Positions 1 through 10,200 of a stretch of 64,000 nt of DNA are shown in pieces. The notes under the pieces are model-generated. The model was not told the origin of the DNA, did no database searches, and saw nothing but the letters and a program-made list of their open reading frames with translations. The first letter of the stretch is position 1; each line of letters begins with the position of its first letter. The DNA is from Phocaeicola sartorii JCM 17136 = DSM 21941 (GTDB lineage Bacteria; Bacteroidota; Bacteroidia; Bacteroidales; Bacteroidaceae): contig NZ_BAKM01000026.1 in the NCBI RefSeq assembly GCF_000614185.1, positions 22,091-86,090 on the forward strand. Reading direction: 5' to 3'. Made by a program: the position numbers and the translations under genes.

Positions 1-636
1 GATGATTATACTGCTCATATTTGCGAAAGTAACGGCTGGCAGTATTTCTGGTCTGTACAGCAAGATATCAAGGGGTTGATCACTCTGGCCGGTGGCAAAG
101 ATCGTTTTGCGGAAAAACTGGATAGTATGTTTACGTATATTCCGGCTGGAAAGGACGATTTGCCTCTTTTCAGTACAGGCATGATTGGTCAGTATGCTCA
201 TGGCAATGAGCCTAGTCATCATGTCATTTACTTATATAATAAGGTGCGCCAGCCTTGGAAGACTCAGAAGTATGCGGCGCAGGTCATGCATGATCTCTAC
301 TTTAATGCCCCCGCCGGATTGTGTGGTAATGAGGACTGTGGACAGATGTCCGCCTGGTATGTATTCAGTGCCATGGGATTTTATCCTGTCAACCCGCTCG
401 GTGGTGAATATGAAATTGGTACGCCGTTGTTCCCCGAAATACAGATGCACTTGGATAATGGAAAGACTTTCACGGTATTGGCCCCGGGGGTAAGCCGTGA
501 GAATATCTATATCCAGTCGGTAAAAGTGAACGGACAGCCATACGATAAGAGTTATATCACACACGGACAGATAATGGACGGTGCTACTGTAGAATTTGAA
601 ATGGGGGCGGAACCGGGAAAAATCTGGTATAGATAG
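1..636 (+). CDS. GH92 family alpha-mannosidase, C-terminal part (cut by window start)
   Basis: The frame is open from base 1, so this is the last 211 residues of a longer protein (family members are usually about 740-770 aa). GH92 enzymes are calcium-dependent, inverting exo-alpha-mannosidases. The likely catalytic acid is the Glu in CESNGWQY (bases 25-27). The family signatures YAHGNEPSHH and GNEDCGQMSAWY are intact. The HE pair that marks alpha-1,2-specific members is absent at the expected spacing after the acid, so a different linkage preference is likely (inference). The sigma factor gene follows after about 40 bases, suggesting one transcript with the rest of the locus. The signal peptide lies outside the window. 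Confidence 0.9.
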   Translation, partial: DDYTAHICESNGWQYFWSVQQDIKGLITLAGGKDRFAEKLDSMFTYIPAGKDDLPLFSTGMIGQYAHGNEPSHHVIYLYNKVRQPWKTQKYAAQVMHDLYFNAPAGLCGNEDCGQMSAWYVFSAMGFYPVNPLGGEYEIGTPLFPEIQMHLDNGKTFTVLAPGVSRENIYIQSVKVNGQPYDKSYITHGQIMDGATVEFEMGAEPGKIWYR

Positions 637-675
637 AGATTGAGAGAGGGATGGATTTAATGGAGTGTGTCATTT

Positions 676-1251
676 ATGAACGAGGAACTTGATGCGACTT
701 ACAAAGCGGTCTTCCGTCAATGCTACCCGAAACTGTTGTTCTATGCTGTACGTCTGGTCGGTGACGAAGAAGCCGAGGACATAGTGCAGGATGTCTTTGT
801 GGAGTTGTGGAGGCGGAAGGAATCGGTCGTCATAGGAGAGCAGATTCTTGCTTTCCTTTATCGTTCTGTATATACCAAAGCTATAAATTTACTGAAGCAT
901 CAGGCTATAGAGAATAATTACAGCGCGGCAATGATGGAAATCTATGAACGGAAGTTACAATATTATCAGCCGGATCATGCTGAAGTGATTAGAAAGATAG
1001 AAGATCAGGAATTACGTCAGGAAATTTATGGAGCAATCAATGAATTGCCGGATAAATGTAGGGAGGTGTTTAAACTGAGCTATCTTCATGAAATGAAAAA
1101 CAAGGACATAGCTGAGACTTTAGGCATTTCCCTGCGTACTGTGGAGGCGCACATGTATAAGGCTTTGAAGTTCTTGCGCGAACGTCTCAGGCATTTATTG
1201 CTGTCATTGATTATATTTTCAGCAAAACTGCTAAGTGTTTTTATGAGTTGA
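676..1251 (+). CDS. ECF-type RNA polymerase sigma factor (sigma-70 family)
   Basis: A 191-aa sigma factor of the Bacteroides ECF type. Region 2 is seen in the first third (DEEAEDIVQDVFVELW). Region 4 is near residues 125-175 (LPDKCREVF, then the helix-turn-helix ending TLGISLRTVEAHMYKAL). The reading frame extends to a GTG at 667, but the ATG at 676 gives the usual start and is preferred. The next gene, 29 bases downstream, is a FecR-type anti-sigma factor, so the two form a cell-surface signalling pair. The SusC homologue downstream carries the STN domain that normally speaks to such an anti-sigma factor. Expected to drive the neighbouring GH92/SusCD genes (inference). Confidence 0.92.
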   Translation: MNEELDATYKAVFRQCYPKLLFYAVRLVGDEEAEDIVQDVFVELWRRKESVVIGEQILAFLYRSVYTKAINLLKHQAIENNYSAAMMEIYERKLQYYQPDHAEVIRKIEDQELRQEIYGAINELPDKCREVFKLSYLHEMKNKDIAETLGISLRTVEAHMYKALKFLRERLRHLLLSLIIFSAKLLSVFMS

Positions 1252-1280
1252 ACTGTTTACTATATGAATAGGGAAAAAGA

Positions 1281-2274
1281 ATGAGTAAACTTAATGAAGA
1301 TATTATTATCAGGTATTTGGAAAACCGATGCTCGGAGGAGGATTTTGTTCTTATCAATGAATGGATGAAGGAATCTGACGGGAATGCCGGAGAATTGTTC
1401 CGCATGGAGGAGATTTACCAGTTGGGGAAATTCCCTTTTGAGAAGGATGATCTGGTAACAAAAGCCGAGCGCAGGCTGGGTAGAAGACTGGAACAGGAGA
1501 ACCAAAAGAAACAAAAGGTGTTCAAGCTTAGGAATATGTTGCGTTATGCGGCTGCTATAGTGGCTGTGATGGTGCTGGCAGCGGGCTTGACCTATTGGTT
1601 CCGGGATAAAACGGAGGAATGGGTGGTGGCATCGGCAGCGCATGGACAGGTGCGTGAGATGTTGTTGCCTGACGGAACAAAAGTATGGTTGAACCAGTCG
1701 TCTGTTTTAAAATATCCGCGGGCTTTTGAAGGAAAAGAACGTCATGTGTACTTGGATGGAGAAGCTTATTTTGAAGTGGCACGCAATCATGAGAAACCTT
1801 TCACGGTAAAAAAGTCCGGCGATGGATGTCAGGGTCTTGGGAACCTCTTTCAATATAAAATGCCGCCCGGATAACAGTTTTGCGGAAACGACTCTGGTAG
1901 AGGGGGAGGTTGAAGTAAAAGATAAGTCGGATAAAGGAAGAATTGCTTTGTTACCGGGACAAAAGGCTGTATTGAACAGGGTGACCGGACGGATGCAGGT
2001 GAAGCAGGTCGACCCCAAGATGGAAATAGTCTGGCATAATGACTTGATTCCATTTGAAAAGTCATCTATTTTCCAGATTGCGGCAGTCTTGGAACGGTTC
2101 TATGGGGTGAAGATTATCCTTTCACCGGATGTCGATAGTACGAGCACTTATTCAGGTGTGTTGAAAAAGAAAGATAAGATAGAGTCTGTGCTGAACTCTT
2201 TACGTAACTCTATTCCTTTCAATTTTAAGAAAGTGGATGATAACAACATATTTATCTCATCGGAAACGAAATAA
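1281..2274 (+). pseudogene. FecR-family anti-sigma factor, frameshifted in this sequence
   Basis: Two overlapping frames together encode one FecR-like anti-sigma factor of about 330 aa. The N-terminal cytoplasmic part (MSKLNEDIII...) is followed by one membrane helix near residues 87-107. The periplasmic FecR domain follows (GQVREMLLPDGTKVWLN, HVYLDGEAYFEVA), then VLGTSFNIK in the second frame and a C-terminal STN-like segment. The break lies at the A6 run 1808-1813. Removing one A (or adding two) restores the family sequence across FTVK to MDVRVLGTSF, and the total then divides by three. No other damage is visible, so an indel error is likely; real loss would uncouple the sigma factor from its receptor. 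Confidence 0.88.
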
Positions 2275-2291
2275 ATTTTAAATAAAGAACT

Positions 2292-4574
2292 ATGAAAATC
2301 AACATGCTTTTAAGCAGCTGTCTTTTTGGACTATTGTGTCTCACCGCATGTAATCCGGAGGGTGGCGAAGTGAATGATTACACCCGTTATGTGAATCCTT
2401 TTATTGGCACAGGCGGACACGGACATACTCATCCGGGTGCAATGGTACCACACGGTATGATACAACCGGGACCGGACACTCGCATTGACGGTTGGGATTC
2501 CTGTTCCGGATATTATTATGAGGACACCACCATCAATGGTTTTGCCCATACGCGCCTTAGTGGCACAGGTTGTGCGGACTTCGGAGATTTCCTGTTGATG
2601 CCTACCGTAGGTGAACAACGTACTGAATTTTTGGGCACAGAAAGCCAGAAGCGTCCTTTCGCATCCGCTTTCTCTCATGAAAAGGAGCAGGCGGAGCCGG
2701 GATATTATTCTGTCTTTCTGGATACATACGGGGTAAAAGCCGAACTGACCTCGACAGAGCGTGCCGCCATGCATCGATATACTTTCCCTGAGAGCAGGGA
2801 GGCTGGGTTCATTTTGGACATGGACTATAATATTCAGCAGCAAATCAATCAAGTGATGGAAGTGGAGGCAGTGAATGATACCGTCTTGCGTGGGTACAAG
2901 CGCAGTGCCTATTGGGCATACCGGCAGGATCTTTATTTTTATGCCGTATTCTCCAAACCGTTCACTCATACTTTATATACAGATACCGTTCAGGAAAACG
3001 GCAAGGAGATTCCTGTATGTAAAATGCTTTTGCACTTTGAGACAGCGGAAGACGAACAGGTGCTGGCCAAGTTCTCTATTTCTTCTGTGGATGCGGACGG
3101 TGCTTGTAAGAATCTTCAGGCTGAGATGCCCGGTTGGAACTTTGACGGGGTGCGTGCCGATGCTAAAAAGAAATGGAATGAATGTCTGTCAAAGATTGCA
3201 GTCAAGACCCATGATGAAGACCAGCGTACCATTTTCTATACAGCTATGTATCATGCTTTCCTGAGCCCCAATTTGTTTACAGATGTGGACGGGCGTTACT
3301 TGGGAATGGATTTGAAAGTGCATACTACCGACAGGAAGCATCCGGTTTATACTATTTTCTCTTTGTGGGATACGTTCCGTGCCTTGCATCCGTTATTGAC
3401 GATTATTGATCCTCAGCTGAATACGGAGTTTATCCGTTCTTTGATAAAGAAACATCAGGAAGGCGGCATCTTTCCGAAATGGGACTGTGTGTCCAATTAT
3501 ACCGGGACTATGGTGGGATATCATGCGGCTTCGTTGGTAACCGATTCTTATGTGAAGGGATACCGCGACTTTGATGTGCAGGAAGCTTACAAGGCATGTC
3601 TGCGTGCGGCAGAATATGACACGACCGGTATTGTAGCTCCCGGTTGGCTGATTCCCTACGTTATGCCCAAAGCACGTTATTATAAGAATACACTTGGCTA
3701 TATTCCATGTGACCGTGAGAATGAATCGGTGGCGAAAGCATTGGAGTATGCGTATGATGACTGGTGTATCTCCGTGCTGGCAGACAGCTTGGGAGATACT
3801 GAAACAAAGGAGAAATATGCCCGTTTTGCAGATGCTTACGAATTTTATTTTGACCCAGCCACCCGTTTCATGCGCGGACTGGATAGTAAAGGCGAATGGC
3901 GTACTCCGTTCAATCCCCGTTCTTCCAATCATCGTAATGATGATTATTGCGAAGGAACGGCATGGCAGTGGACTTGGTTTGTTCCGCATGATATCCCGGG
4001 ACTGGTGAAGTTGATGGGTGGGGAGGATGCTTTTGTAGGAAAGCTGGATTCCTTGTTTACGGTTTCTTCCCGGTTGGAAGGAGAAGCTACCTCTGCTGAT
4101 ATCACAGGACTGATAGGACAGTATGCACATGGCAATGAACCGAGTCACCACATTACTCACATGTATAACTATGTGAACCATCCGTGGCGTACTCAGGAGC
4201 TGGTTGACAGTGTATTGTATAACCAGTATTTCAATGCTCCTGACGGTTTGTCGGGCAACGAGGATTGTGGCCAGATGTCCGCATGGTATATTTTGAACTC
4301 CATGGGCTTCTATCAGGTATGTCCCGGTAAGCCGGTTTATTCTATCGGCCGTCCGTTGTTTGAGGAGGTGACGATCAACCTGCCCGGCCACAAGACTTTC
4401 GTTATCCGCACCCACAATAACTCGAAAACCAACAAGTACATCGAGTCGGTTCTGCTGAACGGAAAACCGCTGGATGTTCCTTTCTTTACCCATGATGACT
4501 TGGTGCAGGGAGGAACGATGGAGATAACCATGAGTCCCGTGCCGACAGAGTGGGGAAAACAGAAACATCATTAA
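2292..4574 (+). CDS. GH92 family exo-alpha-mannosidase, lipoprotein
   Basis: A full-length GH92 enzyme of 760 aa. It begins with a lipoprotein signal peptide (LLCLTAC, Cys about residue 20), so it is membrane-anchored in the periplasm or on the cell surface. The N-terminal beta-sandwich starts at YVNPFIGTGGHGHTHPGA. The likely catalytic acid is Glu554 in YCEGTAWQWTW, followed by YAHGNEPSHH and GNEDCGQMSAWY. The HE pair at +51/+52 from the acid, typical of alpha-1,2-mannosidases, is missing here, so another alpha-linkage is more likely. It starts 17 bases after the anti-sigma gene and is followed after 30 bases by a second GH92 gene, consistent with an operon. Confidence 0.95.
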   Translation: MKINMLLSSCLFGLLCLTACNPEGGEVNDYTRYVNPFIGTGGHGHTHPGAMVPHGMIQPGPDTRIDGWDSCSGYYYEDTTINGFAHTRLSGTGCADFGDFLLMPTVGEQRTEFLGTESQKRPFASAFSHEKEQAEPGYYSVFLDTYGVKAELTSTERAAMHRYTFPESREAGFILDMDYNIQQQINQVMEVEAVNDTVLRGYKRSAYWAYRQDLYFYAVFSKPFTHTLYTDTVQENGKEIPVCKMLLHFETAEDEQVLAKFSISSVDADGACKNLQAEMPGWNFDGVRADAKKKWNECLSKIAVKTHDEDQRTIFYTAMYHAFLSPNLFTDVDGRYLGMDLKVHTTDRKHPVYTIFSLWDTFRALHPLLTIIDPQLNTEFIRSLIKKHQEGGIFPKWDCVSNYTGTMVGYHAASLVTDSYVKGYRDFDVQEAYKACLRAAEYDTTGIVAPGWLIPYVMPKARYYKNTLGYIPCDRENESVAKALEYAYDDWCISVLADSLGDTETKEKYARFADAYEFYFDPATRFMRGLDSKGEWRTPFNPRSSNHRNDDYCEGTAWQWTWFVPHDIPGLVKLMGGEDAFVGKLDSLFTVSSRLEGEATSADITGLIGQYAHGNEPSHHITHMYNYVNHPWRTQELVDSVLYNQYFNAPDGLSGNEDCGQMSAWYILNSMGFYQVCPGKPVYSIGRPLFEEVTINLPGHKTFVIRTHNNSKTNKYIESVLLNGKPLDVPFFTHDDLVQGGTMEITMSPVPTEWGKQKHH

Positions 4575-4604
4575 AAAGTATAACTTAACCCAAATAACAC
4601 TATC

Positions 4605-6917
4605 ATGAAAAAACTATTTCTATCAGTTGTAGCCCTGTGTGTCATGTTGTTTGTGCAGGCAAAGGACTATGTGGACTATGTGAGTCCGTTGGTAGGCACG
4701 CAGTCTTCCTTTGAACTCTCTACCGGAAATACGTATCCTGCCATAGCCCGCCCGTGGGGCATGAATTTCTGGACTCCCCAGACCGGGAAGATGGGGGACG
4801 GATGGCAGTATGTATATACGGCTAATAAAATCCGCGGCTTTAAACAAACCCATCAGCCCAGTCCGTGGATCAATGACTACGGTCAATTCTCCATCATGCC
4901 TGTAACAGGAAAACCGGAATTTGAAGAAGACAAGCGTGCAAGCTGGTTTTCTCATAAAGCCGAAATTGCGAGACCTTATTATTATAAGGTCTATTTGGCC
5001 GAACATGATGTCGTGACCGAAATGGCTCCTACGGAACGTGCCGTAATGTTCCGCTTCACTTTCCCTGAGAATCATTCATACGTGGTAGTGGATGCTTTTG
5101 ATCGTGGTTCGTCTGTCAAGGTGATTCCCGGAGAAAACAAAATTGTGGGCTATACTACCCGCAACAGTGGTGGCGTTCCTGCCAATTTCAAGAATTATTT
5201 CGTGATAGAATTTGATAAACCGTTTACTTATGAAGCCACTTTCTCTAATGATATAAAACCGGATAAACCGGATGGAAGCGTTCCTGTGACTTTGAAAGAG
5301 GGCAAACTGGAACAGACAGGTTTCCACACCGGGGCCGTTATCGGTTTCAAGACAAAGAAAGGGGAAGTGGTTCATGCCCGTGTCGCTTCTTCCTTCATCA
5401 GTCCGGAACAAGCCGCCCGGAATCTGAAGGAACTGGGTGGCGACAGTTTTGAAGTATTGGTGCAGAAAGGAAAAGATGCGTGGAATGATGTGTTAGGCAA
5501 GATCGAAGTGGAAGGTGGGAACTTGGACCAGTATCGTACTTTCTATTCCTGCTTGTACCGTTCTTTGCTGTTCCCGCGCAAATTCTATGAGCTGGATGCC
5601 AACGGGAAACCGGTTCATTATAGCCCTTACAATGGCGAGACACTCCCTGGATATATGTACACCGATACAGGTTTCTGGGATACATTCCGTTGCTTGTTCC
5701 CTTTCTTGAATCTGATGTATCCTTCTGTTAATCAGGAAATACAGGAAGGATTGGTCAATACCTATAAGGAAAGCGGCTTCTTCCCCGAATGGGCCAGCCC
5801 CGGTCATCGTGGTTGTATGGTCGGCAATAATTCAGCCTCGATCTTGGTTGATGCTTATCTGAAAGGAGTACGTGTGGAAGACGTGGAAGCACTATACAAG
5901 GGACTGATTCATGGAACAGAAGCGGTACATCCTGATGTTTCTTCCACCGGACGTTTGGGATATGAGTATTATAACAAGCTGGGGTATGTGCCTTGTGATG
6001 TGAAGATTCATGAGAATGCGGCCCGTACATTGGAATATGCATACGATGACTGGTGCATTTATCAGTTGGCGAAAGAACTGAAGCGTCCCAAGAAAGAAAT
6101 CGCACTCTTTGCCAAGCGTGCCATGAATTACAAGAACCTTTTTGATTCGGAAAGCAAGTTGATGCGTGGCAAGCAGAAAGATGGTAAGTTTGCTCCTAAG
6201 TTCTCACCGTTGAAATGGGGAGGTGACTTCACCGAAGGTAATAGCTGGCACTATTCCTGGTCTGTATTCCATGATCCTCAGGGATTGATTGACCTGATGG
6301 GAGGCAAGGAGGTGTTTGTTTCCATGCTCGATTCTGTCTTTTCGGTTCCCCCTGTTTTTGATGACAGCTATTACGGACAGGTGATTCATGAGATCCGTGA
6401 AATGACAGTCATGAACATGGGCAACTATGCACATGGAAACCAGCCTATCCAGCACATGATTTATCTGTATGACTATGCAGGCCAGCCCTGGAAAGCGCAA
6501 TACTGGTTGCGTGAGGTGATGAACCGTATGTACACAGCCGGACCGGACGGATATTGCGGTGATGAGGACAATGGTCAGACTTCGGCATGGTATGTATTCT
6601 CCGCATTAGGGTTCTATCCGGTATGTCCCGGCACGGATGAATATATTCTGGGTGCTCCGTTGTTCAAGAAAGCGACTCTGCATTTCGAGAATGGTAAGGA
6701 TTTGGTGATAACCGCACCGGATAACAGCGATGCCAACAGATATGTGGAGGAGATGCGTGTAAACGGAAAACTCTATACCAAGAATTATTTGAAACATAAC
6801 GAACTGTTACAAGGCGGTACTATCGACTTCAAGATGACCGGCCGTCCGAATATGCAGCGTGGAACACAGGAAAGTGATTTGCCTTATTCGTTTTCTAAAG
6901 ATGAAATAGTGAAATAA
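4605..6917 (+). CDS. GH92 family alpha-1,2-mannosidase-like enzyme
   Basis: A GH92 enzyme of 770 aa with a Sec signal peptide (about residues 1-19, ending VQAKD) and no lipobox, so probably periplasmic. The likely catalytic acid is Glu544 in TEGNSWHYSW. His595-Glu596 (VIHEIREM) lie exactly 51 and 52 residues later, and Asp653/Asp655 sit in GDEDNGQTSAWY. This spacing agrees with what I recall of the B. thetaiotaomicron alpha-1,2-mannosidase BT3990 (acid E533, HE at 584/585, bases near D642/D644). It therefore probably has alpha-1,2 specificity. It ends the first transcript: a strong terminator lies 45 bases downstream. Confidence 0.95.
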   Translation: MKKLFLSVVALCVMLFVQAKDYVDYVSPLVGTQSSFELSTGNTYPAIARPWGMNFWTPQTGKMGDGWQYVYTANKIRGFKQTHQPSPWINDYGQFSIMPVTGKPEFEEDKRASWFSHKAEIARPYYYKVYLAEHDVVTEMAPTERAVMFRFTFPENHSYVVVDAFDRGSSVKVIPGENKIVGYTTRNSGGVPANFKNYFVIEFDKPFTYEATFSNDIKPDKPDGSVPVTLKEGKLEQTGFHTGAVIGFKTKKGEVVHARVASSFISPEQAARNLKELGGDSFEVLVQKGKDAWNDVLGKIEVEGGNLDQYRTFYSCLYRSLLFPRKFYELDANGKPVHYSPYNGETLPGYMYTDTGFWDTFRCLFPFLNLMYPSVNQEIQEGLVNTYKESGFFPEWASPGHRGCMVGNNSASILVDAYLKGVRVEDVEALYKGLIHGTEAVHPDVSSTGRLGYEYYNKLGYVPCDVKIHENAARTLEYAYDDWCIYQLAKELKRPKKEIALFAKRAMNYKNLFDSESKLMRGKQKDGKFAPKFSPLKWGGDFTEGNSWHYSWSVFHDPQGLIDLMGGKEVFVSMLDSVFSVPPVFDDSYYGQVIHEIREMTVMNMGNYAHGNQPIQHMIYLYDYAGQPWKAQYWLREVMNRMYTAGPDGYCGDEDNGQTSAWYVFSALGFYPVCPGTDEYILGAPLFKKATLHFENGKDLVITAPDNSDANRYVEEMRVNGKLYTKNYLKHNELLQGGTIDFKMTGRPNMQRGTQESDLPYSFSKDEIVK

Positions 6918-6961
6918 AAGTTTAGCCATGTACTTCTCTCTTGTGAAGAGGGATTTGAGGG

Positions 6962-7007
6962 GGGGATGTTCTCTTGGGGCAGTATTGCAAGAGTACATCC
7001 CCTTTTT
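6962..7007 (+). terminator. Intrinsic terminator after the GH92 genes
   Basis: GGGGATGT-T-CTCTTG (6962-6976) pairs with CAAGAG-T-ACATCCCC (6988-7002), a 14-bp stem with one T-T mismatch and an 11-base loop. TTTTT follows. It separates the GH92 transcript from the SusC/SusD transcript. Confidence 0.85.
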
Positions 7008-7027
7008 GTATTTAAGTATTTCCTTGA

Positions 7028-7059
7028 TTGGCTAAAGTCCGATGATATCACTACTTTTG
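7028..7059 (+). promoter_or_regulatory. Bacteroides-type promoter for susC/susD
   Basis: TTGG at 7028-7031 is a -33-like box. TACTTTTG at 7052-7059 fits the -7 consensus TAnnTTTG, with 20 bases between. It lies downstream of the terminator and about 150 bases before the SusC start. A promoter read by the ECF sigma factor would be expected here too, but I cannot identify its boxes. Confidence 0.5.
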
Positions 7060-7208
7060 CCTCTTCTCTGCTTTTGAGGGGAATATTTAGAAAAAAGTAT
7101 GAGGTTTGAGTAAGTGTTTTCTTCCGGCTGCCTGTTTTTATTCTCGAAAGGGGAATAAGAGCCCCTTCACTGGAGAAAAACAAGTCAGTGTTAACTAATT
7201 TATAAATT

Positions 7209-10200
7209 ATGAAAGGCAATCAATTAATGAGAAAGCCCAAATTGCTCAGGGCGCTTTTGATTCTTTTGTTTGTGGCCGCACCCATACAATGGACCCGCGC
7301 ACAAATTGTTCTTTCCACTCCCAAGACAACCCTTGGAACAGTGATCAAGAACATTAAATCACAGTCTAACTATCAGTTTTTCTATGATGACAAACTGGCC
7401 GAAACACCGGTGAATGCCATTGATGTGAAGAACGGTTCGTTACAGTCTGTACTTGATGCGGCTTTGCAGGGCAAAGGAATTACATATAAGATAGAGGATA
7501 ACATTGTCTATCTTTCAGCACCCGGAGAATCTCAAATACCTCAACAGACAGGACAGGAACGCACAGTGACCGGAACAGTGGTGGATGCGACAGGCGAAGC
7601 CTTGATCGGTGTGAACGTACAGGTGAAAGGAAATCCCACAGCCGGTACGATTACAGACTTTGAAGGTAACTATTCGCTGTCGGTTCCCGGTAATGGCGAG
7701 GTGGTGTTCTCATACATTGGTTACCGTTCGGAGACATTGAAGCCCGATGGCAAGAATGTGCTGAACGTAACCATGCAGGAAGATACACAGCAGATTGGCG
7801 AAGTGGTGGTAACCGCTTTGGGCATCAAGCGGGAGAAGAAAATGTTGGGGTATGCGGTTCAGGAACTGAAGAGTGATGAACTGAACAAGACAGGCGACCC
7901 CTCGGTAACCAGTGCCTTGCAGGGCAAGGTGGCAGGCCTTCAGATGAACACCTCGGCTACCGGTCTGGGCGGCTCTACGAAGATCACCATCCGTGGCAAC
8001 TCTTCGCTGACAGACAACAACCAGCCGTTGTGGATTGTGGACGGCGTTCCGTTCAGCGACAATAGTACTTCCGACGCATCCCGTTATGGGGGGGTAGACC
8101 GTGGTAGCGCCTCTATGGACATCAATCCGGACGATATCGAGAGCATTTCCGTCTTGAAAGGTCCGAATGCGGCGGCTCTTTACGGTTCGCGTGCAGGTAA
8201 CGGGGTGATCTTGATTACCACGAAAAAGGGAACTAAGAAAGACGGGTTAGGAATCCGTTATAGCGGTAATTTCACTTGGACGGCCATCGGCGAGACATTG
8301 GATATGCAGCGCCGTTACGGACAAGGACATATTGATACCAAAGATGCCGGGACTGCGGTATATGACAAAGCCGACAGCGGAAACTGGGGACCGGTATTGG
8401 ATGGAAGCCTGAAACAGGCTTGGAACGGAGAGACTTACGCTTACTCCAGCTATGGGGATAAGTTGAAAGATTATTTTGATACCGGTTTCTCGCATACGCA
8501 TAACGTATCTGTCAGCAACGGTACAGAGAAGTCACATTTCCGTACTTCGTTCGGTTACTCTGATAATGATGGCGTGTTCCCCACAGAAAGCCTGAGTCGT
8601 GTGAATGCCGACCTGAATGCAGGAACGGAACTGAACAAGTGGATGTCTATGGACGGAAAGATCTCTCTGTCACGTACCAAAGCCGATAACCGTCCACTGT
8701 ATGGTGACTATGGCGCTATCGCCCAGTTGATGCGGATACCCAACAACGTCCGTTTGGATGACTTGAAACAATATTCGGATGCAACGCATGCACATGTAAA
8801 CTGGACAGGTCCTACTGCCAGCATCCGTAACCCTTATTACGTATTGCATCAGCGTCAGAACTCGGATGAACGCTGGCGTGCTTTCGGATATTACGGCATG
8901 AAGATCAATTTCACCGACTGGTTGCACCTTTCTGCCAAATATGCTTTTGACTACTACCGCACCAGGGTGCAAAGCACCAATGCGGGTGATGGAATCAATG
9001 GAGAAGCCAATACGTCCATGATTACGAATGATTCCATGGATCGCAGTGAGGAGAACTTCTTCGAATCCAATGCCGAAGTCATTTTGATGGGTGACCGTCA
9101 GTTGACGGACAACTTCCGCCTGGGCTTCAACGCCGGTGCTAACTTTATGTACCAACGTTCGGAAACGTTGGGCGTGGGCGTAGGCAACATGGTGGACAAA
9201 GGCAACTGGATGCTGAACGCGGCCAATTTGTTGAGAACCGGTAAGGAGGATGGCTACAAGCGTGCCATGAACTCCGTGTTCGGCTCTGTACAGATGGCGT
9301 GGAAGGAATACCTGTCTTTGGATCTGACAGCCCGTAACGACTGGTCATCCACTCTTCCGTCAGGCAACAATTCTTTTTTCTATCCGTCGGCCAACCTCAG
9401 TTTCGTCGTGTCAGACTTCTTGCGCTCTATCGATAAACCCTTGCCAAGCTGGGTGACCTTTGCCAAGGCACGTCTGTCTGCCGCACAGGTAGGTAAGGAC
9501 ACAAGCCCTTATCAGTTATACAATACCTACTCTTTCAAATTCGATAATGGCGTATTGACTCCGACCAAAGACAATGTGAAGATGAACGACCGGTTGAAGC
9601 CTGAAATCGCGACCTCTTACGAAGCGGGTCTGGACATGAAGTTCCTGAACAACCGCCTGGGATTTGATTTTACTTACTATTACAGCAAGACCAAGAACCA
9701 GATTATGAAAGTGCCCGCAGCAGCTCCCTGGAGTGGCGGACAATGGGTAAATGCAGGTATGGTAACCAATCAAGGGGTGGAACTGATGTTGTATTCCACT
9801 CTGGTAGAAACGAAAGATTTTGCTTTCGACCTGAATGTGAACATGGCTCACAATGTATCGAAGGTGAAAGAACTGGCTCCGGAAGAAAATGTGAATTATA
9901 TGTTCTTTAACGGTGACGGAAACTTTCCTGTAAAAGTAGGTACACGTGCCGGACACCAATTAGGCGAGATTTATGCCACATCGCTTTATAAGCGCAATGA
10001 AAACGGCGATATCATCGTCAATGAGAATGGGTTGCCCATGACCGTGACCAATGAATCCGAATATGTGAACAAACCGATTGGTAATATCCAGCCAAAGCTG
10101 ACCATGTCCGTGTCTCCTACCTTTACTTATAAGGGGATTACCCTGTCGGCACTGTTTGATATGAAATTTGGTGGTGATATCTTCTCTTATTCCGAGATGC

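Noticed and set aside
3393..4571. 392-codon frame on the minus strand opposite a GH92 gene.
   Set aside because: It is a shadow of a clear GH92 coding region, with no domain and no start signal.
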